Assembly (NCBI GenBank): GCA_946481275.1
Contig: CAMLMV010000039.1
Coordinates: forward strand, 1 to 59,101
Origin: an uncultured Massilia sp.
Lineage (GTDB): Bacteria > Pseudomonadota > Gammaproteobacteria > Burkholderiales > Burkholderiaceae
DNA length: 59,101 nucleotides
Direction of reading: 5' to 3'
Made by a program: the position numbers and the translations under genes. Shown here in pieces: positions 47,058 through 56,097 of this stretch (position 1 is its first letter; each line of letters begins with the position of its first letter). A model generated the notes under the pieces. That model did not search any database and was not told where the DNA came from. It was given only the letters and a program-made list of their open reading frames with translations.

Positions 47058-49411
47058 CCACCGCAAAGAGCGCATCGCTTTACAAGAAACTGCCATTCAG
47101 CCGAGGTAAAGGGCAAGGCGTTACTTTGCCCGGACAGGGAAACAAGAAGATCGTCGGCGTCAGGCACAACCTGCCCGGCTCCATCATCCTCGTACATGGC
47201 GTGAACGATGTGGGCGTCAGTTACGACGCGGTGGAATCGGGTTTGTGCGAAGGGCTGGCGGAAAGGCTGTGCGGCGAGCTGACGCCGGGTACGTATCGCA
47301 TGCCGCAAGCCGCCGACCGCGACAAGTTGGAGGAAGATCCCGACGACGTTTTCTACAAGCGTAAGATCGGCGACGATACGCACAGTCCGGTTATTCCATT
47401 CTACTGGGGGTTTCGCGAAGAATCAGCGCACGTGCAGGACTGGAGAAAAACACCGCACGGCCAGGCGGCCGATCGGTACGGCAACCGGTTGGACAGGGAT
47501 TATTCGAAGGAAGGCGGACCGTTCGCCAACGCGACATCCTCGCTACCGGAGATGTGGAATCGGGGCAAGAGCGATGCATACGGTGCCCTGGACTGGGCAT
47601 CTCGCGATGCGACCCACCCCATCCTGAAAAACCCCGGCCGGCTCTACATGATCCTGGCAGCGCGACGACTGGCCGCGCTCATCTCGATGATCCGCGACTA
47701 CGACGAAAACGAAACAGTCTCGATCGTCGCTCACAGTCAAGGATGCTTGCTCAGTCTGCTGGCCCAGGCCTTTCTGCTCGACCCAAAGATGCAAAATGAC
47801 CAGCCTGGCGCACGCCCGGCCGATACCCTGATCCTATGTAACCCGCCTTACAGTCTGGTCGATGAGTTGCCGGCGGCTGCGGCTATCGCCAACGGATATT
47901 CGGGTTCGGACCCGCTGATGACGACAAAACAGGACCGTTACAAATACATCAGCGGTAGCCAAACATTGCATGCACGCCTGACCACGCTGGCGAATATCGT
48001 CAGTGGCGTTCACGCCAAAAAGCATCAGACGCCGGCATTGGCGGAATTAACCGACACGAAAAAACATATGGGCGCGGTCGGCCCCAAATGGGATGCATCC
48101 CTAGACCGGGATAACCGGGGAAAAGTCTACCTTTATTTTTCTCCAGAAGACATGACCGTGGCATTCGCCGGTGTCGAGGGTATCGGCTGGCAGGGCGTGC
48201 CTGATTTCCAACGCGGCCACCGCCATGACTCCGGTCCAGTCAACGCAAATGCATCGATTAAAAATTCTGGACCGCCCCATTCCGTACCGACGATGGAGAC
48301 ACGCAAACCTCTTTCAGAGCTGGGGCCGGGATTCTTTCAACGCGTTTTCACGCTGAAACGTAGACCTGATTTCCGAAATGGAAAGCCGGTTCTGGTCGGG
48401 CAGCCTCCGCATGATTTTGCGCTCCGGGTTCCCGGCGAAGATGACCACGCCCATACAGCCGCCAGCGATACGTTGATGAGCAATCACGCTCTGCGCGAAC
48501 ACTTGCCCATCACCGGCGACACCCCGAGCGACTTGTCTCCCGAAGAGCGCGCGCGATTTGGCCTGCGCCGCATCACCGGCGAGGCCTTGTCAAAACCGGT
48601 CCTGGCGAGCATGGGCGAAGGTGCCTTCCCCGACGCACAGCGTCGCTATGCCGCCAGCGAAAACATCGATCAAATCGACGCAGCCATCTCTGTGACCAGC
48701 GATTACGGCATCGATGGACATCGTTGGGAATGCATCGCGGATCCAGGCGGCACTGCGTCAACATTACGAGGCTATCAACCGGTTACAAGCCCTCGTCCTG
48801 GCCTGCATGCCGGCAGAGTGGCAAAGCTCAACGAACAGCGGCAGGCGGTGACGGAAAAGCTCAATCGCGACAAGAAGGTCGAAGACAGGTGCCAGGTCAA
48901 GAGCGTGTACGTTTGTCTGGAGGTCGGATTCGAACGCCCGCTCAATCCTCCCAAGCTGCTGATCGAACGGACCGAAACACCGAACGAAGCCCGGCTGCGC
49001 TGGCAAAAGACGAGCACGGCGCGCTCGTTCCACAGCGCGATTTACGGTGGGCGCAAGAATCACAGTCAGGTAACTGCGTACGACGTGGCGATTGGTGGTG
49101 GCAAGGCGCCTACACATCCGCTGTTTTACAAATACTTATGTGCGGTTGCGGATTGGCGGCTGAAAGACCCGAACGAAAAAGATCCACCACGACAAGGCAT
49201 CCTTAAATGGAGCAATTTCCTAGAACAATTTGCAGTCTACTGGGCAGACGAGCGGGCTTGGCGCAAGAAGCTAATCGAAGATAATAAAACTTATTACTCA
49301 ACCGGAGAATTACCCGCCGATCTGCCACTGCCGCCACAGGGGCTTCCACAGTGCCTTGTAGTCGAATCGATGGCTACAACAATCGAGAAGACTGCGCGAG
49401 CGTATAAATGA
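47054..49411 (+). CDS. Tle3-like type VI lipase effector (DUF3274 type)
   Basis: The 785-residue protein has an alpha/beta-hydrolase core: SIILVHGVNDVG as the oxyanion region and a nucleophile elbow IVAHSQGC with Ser228. The large C-terminal region is poorly conserved. The gene order (vgrG, this gene, Tla3-like gene, PAAR) matches Tle3 phospholipase modules such as the VgrG2b cluster of Pseudomonas aeruginosa. It has no signal peptide, as expected for a needle-delivered effector. It would attack phospholipids in the periplasm of target cells. Start and stop overlap the neighbours by four bases each (ATGA), so vgrG, tle3 and tla3 are coupled. The acid and His of the triad cannot be placed with certainty. 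Confidence 0.8.
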   Translation: MTTAKSASLYKKLPFSRGKGQGVTLPGQGNKKIVGVRHNLPGSIILVHGVNDVGVSYDAVESGLCEGLAERLCGELTPGTYRMPQAADRDKLEEDPDDVFYKRKIGDDTHSPVIPFYWGFREESAHVQDWRKTPHGQAADRYGNRLDRDYSKEGGPFANATSSLPEMWNRGKSDAYGALDWASRDATHPILKNPGRLYMILAARRLAALISMIRDYDENETVSIVAHSQGCLLSLLAQAFLLDPKMQNDQPGARPADTLILCNPPYSLVDELPAAAAIANGYSGSDPLMTTKQDRYKYISGSQTLHARLTTLANIVSGVHAKKHQTPALAELTDTKKHMGAVGPKWDASLDRDNRGKVYLYFSPEDMTVAFAGVEGIGWQGVPDFQRGHRHDSGPVNANASIKNSGPPHSVPTMETRKPLSELGPGFFQRVFTLKRRPDFRNGKPVLVGQPPHDFALRVPGEDDHAHTAASDTLMSNHALREHLPITGDTPSDLSPEERARFGLRRITGEALSKPVLASMGEGAFPDAQRRYAASENIDQIDAAISVTSDYGIDGHRWECIADPGGTASTLRGYQPVTSPRPGLHAGRVAKLNEQRQAVTEKLNRDKKVEDRCQVKSVYVCLEVGFERPLNPPKLLIERTETPNEARLRWQKTSTARSFHSAIYGGRKNHSQVTAYDVAIGGGKAPTHPLFYKYLCAVADWRLKDPNEKDPPRQGILKWSNFLEQFAVYWADERAWRKKLIEDNKTYYSTGELPADLPLPPQGLPQCLVVESMATTIEKTARAYK

Positions 49412-51171
49412 GGGTGATCCATAGAAAACGTCCAATAGCAGCAGGGCAAATATTTAACATCTTGTTTGTCCTGCTGGCGCGTGCACTACTCTTTACAACT
49501 TCAATTAACGCAGTCGCGGCATCGCTGCAAGCGGAGAAGACAATGGGCAAACCATGGTGGCTGTTGGCGGCAGTGTTGGGTATTGGGTTGATACTAGGTG
49601 GGCGCTGGGTCATAGCGGTGCGCGATGCCGACGCTCGACAGGAGCAGGCTTCGGCTGCGGCAGCGATGCTACGTGAACAGGCCGCGACGCAGACTGAGCA
49701 AGGACGGCATGAATATGTTCTGGAAGTGATCAATCTGGGCGTTACTTTTGACAAGTTCCGGCAAGGCAAACTATGGGACGCGCTGCAATCTGGCGCTCCG
49801 TACACTTCGCTTCGCGAACATGATCCTAAAAAATACCCTTGGACGATGTTTGACAAGCTCGGCCTAAGCGGCGGGCGAAGTGGCGACACCTTGGAGAACG
49901 GTGCCGGCTATACGGTCACGGAATGGGGCACACCAGTCTTCAATGCAAGACCCCGGGACCAGAGCAGATTCGCTGGCAACCCGCTAATGCCAGACATGGG
50001 TATCGCCAGCTCGGCTGAGTCATCCGGAATGTCTACCAGCCTGTTTGTGGCCGGTCCAGCTCGCTTCGACGAACGACCAGATCGCATCCTCGAGGACGTT
50101 TTCCTTTTCTTCGATACCAATCCAGATGTCCCTTACATCGTCTTAAATTCGGACGACGGCATGACAGTTCGTGACGTATCCCGCCCACCTGGCTCGCCAT
50201 CGCTCGTCAAGGAAGGCTACTATGTCCCCGAAATGCCCGACTCGTCAGCGCTTTTCGTCCTCGCCCGCCGCGAGCGGGTCGATCCGATCCGTCCTTTTAC
50301 CTACGAGGATATCGACGATTACCGAACCCCGATGGAGGTGCTCAATCGCGATGGGGTCGCGAGGAGACTATTTTTAGGCTATCTCGACTTGCAGAAATCG
50401 GTACCCAAGCCGAGCGCTCCCAATATACCGAGAAGCCGCACGATAACCGCTGCCGAATGGCTCGAATTCGCCGCAAAATTCAGCAAACGCCCGGACATCC
50501 GCGGCACCGGCCAGATCAGCTTCCTTGACCGCGAATTCAACGCAAAGCACCGCCCACCACTCGACTGGAAACCGACTCCCTGGTTCCCCATCCCATGGAG
50601 CAAACTACAGCTTCAACAATTCGACAGCATGGCAACGCTCGGCTTCATCCACCGACCAGTTTTCGTCAAGACCACGGACGAGCACGGCAAACCGCTCCCC
50701 CGGCGCGATGCGCGGCAAAAAGCGCTGATGGAAGGCCTGCAGGAAGCACTGCGCACCCTGCCCGAAACCGAGCGCGCCAAGGGTCCGGCGCGCGTGATCG
50801 CCGCTACGAATAATCAAACGGAACAACTGGTCGCCCTGGAAGGCATGCTGCACCAGTACGCCGCGCAAGGCGGTCCCGACATCGACAGCGGCAAGCTCGA
50901 CCAGTTCATCAACATCGACCGCCGTCTCGGCAATACCGGCGCGGCTACTCTGTTCATGCAAATGGCGATCGGTGTAATGGGCAGCTATCGCGCCGGTGGA
51001 CCAAGCCTCGCTGTCAATTTGCGCGATCCGCACGAGGCGACGTTTATTTTCATCAGTCCGCCTTCCGAAGAAAAGCGCAAAGCCCAGCAGGAATCGCGCG
51101 GTGACGTGTTCCGTAGTATCAAATCGATGGCGCCCCCTGCAGAGAGCGACGCTGCCACGGCCGTCAAATAG
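49408..51171 (+). CDS. Tla3-like (DUF2875) type VI lipase adaptor
   Basis: The 587-residue frame matches the DUF2875 family, members of which act as adaptors (Tla3) that load Tle3 onto VgrG. Landmarks are GAGYTVTEWGTPVFNARP, DVFLFFDTNPDVPYIVLNSDDG and RTITAAEWLEFAAKF. It has a membrane helix (WWLLAAVLGIGLILGG) and, if the first ATG is used, a second hydrophobic segment before it (IFNILFVLLARALLF). The ATG at 49408 overlaps the Tle3 stop codon. The ATG at 49543 (MGKPWWLL) has GGAGA five bases upstream and is an equally likely start. The family and order are known; the membrane location in this protein is a prediction. Confidence 0.78.
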   Translation: MRVIHRKRPIAAGQIFNILFVLLARALLFTTSINAVAASLQAEKTMGKPWWLLAAVLGIGLILGGRWVIAVRDADARQEQASAAAAMLREQAATQTEQGRHEYVLEVINLGVTFDKFRQGKLWDALQSGAPYTSLREHDPKKYPWTMFDKLGLSGGRSGDTLENGAGYTVTEWGTPVFNARPRDQSRFAGNPLMPDMGIASSAESSGMSTSLFVAGPARFDERPDRILEDVFLFFDTNPDVPYIVLNSDDGMTVRDVSRPPGSPSLVKEGYYVPEMPDSSALFVLARRERVDPIRPFTYEDIDDYRTPMEVLNRDGVARRLFLGYLDLQKSVPKPSAPNIPRSRTITAAEWLEFAAKFSKRPDIRGTGQISFLDREFNAKHRPPLDWKPTPWFPIPWSKLQLQQFDSMATLGFIHRPVFVKTTDEHGKPLPRRDARQKALMEGLQEALRTLPETERAKGPARVIAATNNQTEQLVALEGMLHQYAAQGGPDIDSGKLDQFINIDRRLGNTGAATLFMQMAIGVMGSYRAGGPSLAVNLRDPHEATFIFISPPSEEKRKAQQESRGDVFRSIKSMAPPAESDAATAVK

Positions 51172-51202
51172 CCGTATTCGTATTCAAACAGGAATCCTCA
51201 CC

Positions 51203-51472
51203 ATGAAAAACGTCATCAGGCTGGGCGACGCCACAACCCACGGCGGCAAAGTGGTCAGCGCCAGCGCGTCGCACTTCAAAGTTCACGGGATTCCAGTAGC
51301 CTGCGTGGGCGACACGTGCAGCTGCCCCATCCCTGGCCACTCAGGCTGCACGATCACCAGCGGTTCTCCGCACCACACAATCAGCGGCAAGCACATTGCT
51401 TTCGATGGCGACAATCTGAGTTGCGGCGCGAAGCTGATTTCAAGCTTTCAGCATTTCAGCACAAAGATGTAG
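51203..51472 (+). CDS. PAAR-repeat spike protein
   Basis: The 89-residue PAAR protein caps the VgrG trimer and sharpens the type VI spike. It starts MKNVIRLGDATTHGGKV and has conserved Cys/His (CVGDTCSCPIPGHSGCTI, SPHHTISGKHIAFDGD) that would bind the zinc at the tip. It has no C-terminal toxin domain. It is 31 bp after the Tla3-like gene and closes the module. Confidence 0.9.
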   Translation: MKNVIRLGDATTHGGKVVSASASHFKVHGIPVACVGDTCSCPIPGHSGCTITSGSPHHTISGKHIAFDGDNLSCGAKLISSFQHFSTKM

Positions 51473-51490
51473 CGCCAGTCGTGTTCGACG

Positions 51491-52267
51491 TTAGCGCCTG
51501 ACCGACACGCCAAACGCCAGGCTGAGCCCCGGGGTCTGGCGATTCAGCCCATGCACGACCATCGCGTCGAGCTGGCAATCCCTGTTCACGAGCCAAGCCA
51601 CGCCCGTGTCGACAATCGTCTGCGTGCCGTGCCCGATCTGCGGCGCGGCCACTTCCGCAAAGCCGTGCAGCCGCTCGCTGAACGCCTTCCCGACCGACGC
51701 GGCCAACACGCCATACGTCAAGCCGCTGTCGCGCACGACACCCGGCATCACGCCCAGCGACCAGTCATGCCCGAGATCCCACTCCAGCGGCAGCTCGACC
51801 GCCGGCCGGAACCCGCTGCCGCGCAGCGCCGCACTGCCCGTGGGCAGCGCCACCTCGGCGATCACACCGACGGATGGCCGCATGCCGTCCTGGTCGGCGA
51901 CATGCCACTTCACGCCCGCGGACAAATCCGCCCAGCCGGCACTGACCGTGTGCACGCCCGACGCGGGGTCGCTCGCGTGTTCGACGGTGCGGCCGTCCGT
52001 TTCCACGCGGAGTTCGAGCGCATCGGATACGCCGATGCGCAACAGGGTCGGCGTCGTCAGCGTGCGCACGTGCGCCTCAAGGTCGCGCTGGCGGTCCCAT
52101 TGCACGCCCGTCTCGAGCTGGAGGCGGTGGCTGCCCACCACCTGGCTCGAGTTGGCGACGTTGGGACGGTCGGGGTTGATGGTGTCGTCGTCCGCATGGG
52201 CGGCCGGGACGGACAGGACGCCTGCCAGCAGGCAGGCCAGGGAAGAGGAACGGATCGAAGGTTGCAT
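51491..52267 (-). CDS. Outer-membrane transporter-like protein (MetA-pathway phenol type), paralog A
   Basis: The 258-residue exported protein has a signal peptide (SSSLACLLAGVLSVPAAHA) and alternating beta-strand patterns that resemble the phenol_MetA_deg/transporter family of small outer-membrane barrels. Landmarks are RLQLETGVQWDRQRD, TLTTPTLLRIGVSDALELRVETDG and LSAGVKWHVADQDG. It is clearly paralogous to the gene at 53936-54712 (same length; TLTTPTLLRIG is identical). The substrate is unknown. The start codon lies in a perfect GCATAC/GTATGC hairpin. Confidence 0.8.
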   Translation of the reverse strand: MQPSIRSSSLACLLAGVLSVPAAHADDDTINPDRPNVANSSQVVGSHRLQLETGVQWDRQRDLEAHVRTLTTPTLLRIGVSDALELRVETDGRTVEHASDPASGVHTVSAGWADLSAGVKWHVADQDGMRPSVGVIAEVALPTGSAALRGSGFRPAVELPLEWDLGHDWSLGVMPGVVRDSGLTYGVLAASVGKAFSERLHGFAEVAAPQIGHGTQTIVDTGVAWLVNRDCQLDAMVVHGLNRQTPGLSLAFGVSVRR

Positions 52268-52280
52268 ACCGACAGTATGC
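52264..52280 (-). promoter_or_regulatory. Hairpin enclosing the start codon of paralog A
   Basis: GCATAC-TGTCG-GTATGC (minus strand) is a perfect 6-bp inverted repeat, and its second arm contains the ATG at 52267. It could reduce translation or be a small operator. No strong ribosome-binding site is visible. Confidence 0.35.
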
Positions 52281-52320
52281 CAAGGCCGGGCCGGCGCCGC
52301 CCAACCTGTCTAAACCGTAA

Positions 52321-53925
52321 TCATTGCAGCGCCAGGTGCGGTGCTCCCACCTGCGGCTGCGGTGCACGCGGCGCGGCGGCCGGGGCGGCGTCGAGCACGA
52401 AGCTGGCCACGAGCCGGCGCAGCTGCTCCGCCTGTTCCTGCATGGCGCTCGCCGCCGCCGTCGCCTCTTCGACGAGCGCCGCGTTCTGCTGCGTCGCGCC
52501 GTCGATCTCGCCGATGGCGCGGTTGACCTGGCCGATGCCTTGTTCCTGCTCGCCGCTCGCGATGCTGATCTCGCCGATGATCGCCGTCACGCGGCCCACG
52601 CTGTCGACGACGTCGCGCATCGTGGCGCCCGCTTCCGCGACGAGGCGCGTACCGGCGTCGACGCGGGCCACGGAATCGTCGATGAGGCCCTTGATCTCGT
52701 GCGCGGCCGCGTTGGCGCGCTGGGCCAGGGTGCGCACCTCGCCCGCGACGACGGCAAAGCCCCGTCCCTGCTCGCCCGCACGCGCCGCTTCCACGGCCGC
52801 GTTCAGCGCGAGGATGTTGGTCTGGAACGCAATCCCTTCGATGACGCCGATGATGTCGACGATGCGGCGCGCGGACGTGTCGATCGCGCCCATCGTGTCG
52901 ACCACCTGGCCCACGACGGCGCCGCCGCGCTGGGCGATGGCCGACGCCGATTGCGCGAGGCTGTCCGCCTCGCGCGCATGCTCCGCATTCTGGCGCACGG
53001 TGGCCGTCAGCTGCTCGATCGAGGACGCTGTCTCTTCCAGCGCCCCGGCCTGCGACTCCGTGCGGCGCGACAGGTCGGCGTTGCCGCTGGCGATTTGCGC
53101 CGTGGTCGTCGCGATGGCCTCGGTGCCGCCGCGCACGTCGCCGACGATGCGGCGCAGGCTGGCCTGCATCGCCGCCAGCGCGCGGCTCAGGCGCCCCGTC
53201 TCGCTGCGGTCGTCGTCGGCACACGCGAGGCCGGTGTCGAGGCGGCCCGCCGCGATGCGGTCGGCGAGGTCGATCGCGGCGTCGAGCGGACGGCTGATCG
53301 AGCGCACGAGCAGGACGCCCGCCACGAACGTCGTCAGCGCGGCCAGCAGGGCCATCACGATCACGCGGACGCGTGCGGCGCGCACCGTCGCGTCGCCGGC
53401 GGCCCGCGTGTCGTCCGACGCGGCTTCGATGCGTCCGGACAGCGTCTCCATGCTTTTTTCAAGTACGTGGAAGCGGTCCATGAACGCCGGATACGCGGCG
53501 CGCGCGGCGGCCGGATCGGCCAGTTTCAGGATGCCGTCGACGCTGCGCAGGTAAGCGTCGACGTCCGGTTTCACCTTGTCGATGGCCGCGCGGATCGCGG
53601 GATCCTTCACCTGCCTGTCGAGGTTCGCCATCATCTCGCGGAACAGCGCCGTGTGTTCGGCGGCTTCGCGCCGGGCGGCGTCGCGCGCGGCCGTGTCGGC
53701 GTCGCCCGCCAGCAGCGCGGCCAGCACGTCGGCACGCAGCGCGTCGTGCGCCTGGTCGGCCTGCATCTGGTGGCGGATGGCGCTGCCGTTGCCGGTGATG
53801 GCGTCCATGGCGCCGTCGAGCTGGCCGACGGCCAGTTCGCCGATGCCGCCCACCATCACGACGAAGGCGATGGCGGTGACGTTCCAGGCCAGCATGCGCT
53901 GGCGGATGGTAAAGCGGTTCAGCAT
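52321..53925 (-). CDS. Methyl-accepting chemotaxis protein
   Basis: The 534-residue chemoreceptor has a first membrane helix (residues 13-35), a four-helix periplasmic sensor (about 36-185), a second helix (VIVMALLAALTTFVAGVLLV), a HAMP domain and a cytoplasmic coiled coil. The hairpin tip is GIAFQTNILALNAAVEAARAGE, then GRGFAVVAGEVRTLAQR. It signals through CheA/CheW. Ten bases separate it from the upstream paralog B gene and 53 bp from paralog A, so the three may form one operon. The ligand is unknown. The C-terminus lacks a CheR-binding pentapeptide. Confidence 0.94.
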   Translation of the reverse strand: MLNRFTIRQRMLAWNVTAIAFVVMVGGIGELAVGQLDGAMDAITGNGSAIRHQMQADQAHDALRADVLAALLAGDADTAARDAARREAAEHTALFREMMANLDRQVKDPAIRAAIDKVKPDVDAYLRSVDGILKLADPAAARAAYPAFMDRFHVLEKSMETLSGRIEAASDDTRAAGDATVRAARVRVIVMALLAALTTFVAGVLLVRSISRPLDAAIDLADRIAAGRLDTGLACADDDRSETGRLSRALAAMQASLRRIVGDVRGGTEAIATTTAQIASGNADLSRRTESQAGALEETASSIEQLTATVRQNAEHAREADSLAQSASAIAQRGGAVVGQVVDTMGAIDTSARRIVDIIGVIEGIAFQTNILALNAAVEAARAGEQGRGFAVVAGEVRTLAQRANAAAHEIKGLIDDSVARVDAGTRLVAEAGATMRDVVDSVGRVTAIIGEISIASGEQEQGIGQVNRAIGEIDGATQQNAALVEEATAAASAMQEQAEQLRRLVASFVLDAAPAAAPRAPQPQVGAPHLALQ

Positions 53926-53935
53926 GGGCGCTCCT

Positions 53936-54712
53936 TCAGCGGCGGACCGACAGGCCCAGGCCGATGCCCAGGTCCGCCGTGCGGCGGTTCAGGCCGCGGG
54001 TCACCGCGGCGTCCAGTTGGATGTCGTTCGTGACCAGCCACGTCACGCCGGCGTCGACGCTCACCTGCGTGCCGCCCCGGTCGGCGCGCGCGATGCGCGG
54101 CGCGGCCAGTTCCACGAAGCCGCGCAGGCGTTCCGTGATGTCGCGGCCGAGCGTGGCGGCAAGGATGCCGTAGCCGCGGCGGGCCCCGCGCTCGTCGTTG
54201 TCGGTGCCGACGCCCGGCATGATGCCGAATTCGAAGCCGTTGGCCAGCTCCCACTCGGCGGCGACGCGCAGCGACGGGCGCACGCCGGTGCCGCGCAGCG
54301 TCTTGCTGCCGCTGGGCAGATCCGCATGCAGCAGCCAGCCCAGCGACGGCGCGGCCCCCATCTGGTCGGCCATATGCCATTTGATGCCGACGGACGTGTC
54401 GGCGTAACCGGCCGCGGTCGCGCCACCCGCGTGTTCGATCGTGCGGCCGTCCGTCTCGAAACGCAGCTCGGTCGTCTCGCCCAGGCCGATGCGCAGCAGG
54501 GTCGGCGTGGTCAGCGTGCGCGCGGTCACGCCGTCGGCGCGGTCGCGCTCCCACTGCAGGCTCGTTTCCAGTTGCAGGCGGCCTTTGCCGACCACCTGGC
54601 TGGATTCGACGACGTCGGGACGGTCGGAGGAAATCGTGTCGTCATCGCCGGCCGATGCGGCCAGCGGGAGGCCGCAGGCGGCGGCCAGGAAAAGTGAAGA
54701 AAGGCGAACCAT
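53936..54712 (-). CDS. Outer-membrane transporter-like protein, paralog B
   Basis: The 258-residue protein is paralogous to the gene at 51491-52267: same length, the DDDTI.SDRP mature N-terminus, TLTTPTLLRIGLGETTELRFETDG and SVGIKWHMADQMG, and a C-terminus ending SVRR. The signal peptide is LSSLFLAAACGLPLAASA. The ATG at 54712 (MVRLSSLF) is chosen over an upstream extension to 54751. It is the first gene of the group B, MCP, A. It may be an outer-membrane channel or binding protein for the compound sensed by the chemoreceptor; this is inference from context. Confidence 0.8.
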   Translation of the reverse strand: MVRLSSLFLAAACGLPLAASAGDDDTISSDRPDVVESSQVVGKGRLQLETSLQWERDRADGVTARTLTTPTLLRIGLGETTELRFETDGRTIEHAGGATAAGYADTSVGIKWHMADQMGAAPSLGWLLHADLPSGSKTLRGTGVRPSLRVAAEWELANGFEFGIMPGVGTDNDERGARRGYGILAATLGRDITERLRGFVELAAPRIARADRGGTQVSVDAGVTWLVTNDIQLDAAVTRGLNRRTADLGIGLGLSVRR

Positions 54713-54869
54713 GTGAATATGCGGAACAGTCGATGTGCCAAGTATCCGCAAGCTGGCTCGTCAATACCAGACAGATTATGAATTTCCGTGTGGAACCATT
54801 TTTCGTTTGATAACTTGTGTCGGGGCGGCACAACAAAGCTTGTCGAACCGGCATGCCGGACGCCGTGTG

Positions 54870-56036
54870 TCAGCCCTGGAAAGAAATGCGATGGCCGGGG
54901 CGCAACGGAATGGCGATGAGCGCCAGCACGAGGCAGAGCCCGGCCATCAACCACCATGCCGGTGCGAGATTCGAGAGGTGCTCGCGCAGCAGTCCGGCGG
55001 CGAGCGGCAGGATCGCCGCCAGCAGGTAGCCGCCGCCCTGGACGAACCCCACGATCGCACCGGCATCCGCCGGATTGTCGCCATGGTCCATCGCGACGAT
55101 GAGCGAAAGGGGGAACAGCGCACCGATACCGAACCCGGCCAGCAGTGCCGCCGGCCATGCGAGAGCGGCTGGGGCGAGGGAAAAGCCGAGCATCCCCGCG
55201 AGGAGCGCCCCGATCGACAGGAACAGGACGGGGCGCCGGTCGGGCGCACGGCCGATCGCCGCGGATACGGCGATCCCCGCCGCCACTTCCGCGCATGTGA
55301 GGACGCCAAGCAACGCTCCTGCCGCCTCGGCCGACCAGCCGAGCTGGGTGTAAAACGGCGGGAGCCACGCCAATACCAGGGTATATGCACCGGTGCCCAG
55401 GCCGAAAAAGCCCAGCAGGAGCCAACCGCGCCTCTTGCGATGGACCGGGCGCCGTGTCTTGTGCACCGGCAGCGCATCGGGTTGCGACGTGGCCAGGCAC
55501 CATGCAGCCAGTCCCACCAGGGCGGGAAACACCCATACACCCAGGGCCGCGGTCCAGCTCATGCCTTGCGCCAGCCAGGGACCGGCCGCGCTGGAGATCA
55601 TCGCCCCGCCCATGATCGCCGTCGAATAAATCCCCATCACCGTTGCCGTGTGCCCTCCCGCGCGGTGCCGGATCACCATCGGCATCAACGCCTGGACCAT
55701 CGCGATGCCGATGCCGCCCGCGATCGCAGTGGCGAGCAACGCAGGAGCGCCGCTCCACACCCAGCGTCCCAGGCAGGCCAGCACGATGAGCAGGACGCCG
55801 GACGCGATGCCCCGGCGCGCGCCGAGTGCGGCTTGCAGGCGGGAGGCGCCCAGCATGCACGCGCCCATCAATGCGACCGGCAGCGTGGTCAGCAGGCTGG
55901 CTCCGGTATCGCTCAGCCCCGTCTCGCGCTGGATCACGTCGAGCAGTGGTCCGATCGTCGCCATCGTGGGACGGAGGTTGATTCCAACGAGCACTACCGC
56001 TGCCGGAAATGCAAATGCGCCGAGTGATTTTGACAT
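54870..56036 (-). CDS. MFS transporter, CynX/NimT family
   Basis: The 388-residue protein has twelve membrane helices with an N-terminus typical of CynX/NimT-like exporters: VVLVGINLRPTMATIGPLLDVIQRETGLSD. Family members move cyanate, 2-nitroimidazole or other small molecules. The ATG at 56036 (MSKSLGAFAF) has AGGAAC upstream. The frame stays open to 56246 over the divergent MarR gene, which is rejected. The MarR gene begins about 100 bp away in the opposite direction and probably represses this exporter. The substrate is unknown. Confidence 0.88.
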   Translation of the reverse strand: MSKSLGAFAFPAAVVLVGINLRPTMATIGPLLDVIQRETGLSDTGASLLTTLPVALMGACMLGASRLQAALGARRGIASGVLLIVLACLGRWVWSGAPALLATAIAGGIGIAMVQALMPMVIRHRAGGHTATVMGIYSTAIMGGAMISSAAGPWLAQGMSWTAALGVWVFPALVGLAAWCLATSQPDALPVHKTRRPVHRKRRGWLLLGFFGLGTGAYTLVLAWLPPFYTQLGWSAEAAGALLGVLTCAEVAAGIAVSAAIGRAPDRRPVLFLSIGALLAGMLGFSLAPAALAWPAALLAGFGIGALFPLSLIVAMDHGDNPADAGAIVGFVQGGGYLLAAILPLAAGLLREHLSNLAPAWWLMAGLCLVLALIAIPLRPGHRISFQG

Positions 56037-56097
56037 GTTGAGTTCCTGGAACCGTTCGACGCTTGGCGGCGCGACGGCCATTCCATATAATTTGACG

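Noticed and set aside
54848..54859. Perfect 12-bp palindrome CCGGCATGCCGG before the MFS gene end
   Set aside because: Short GC-rich palindromes are expected by chance in this base composition, and it lies at no promoter or operon end that would give it a role.
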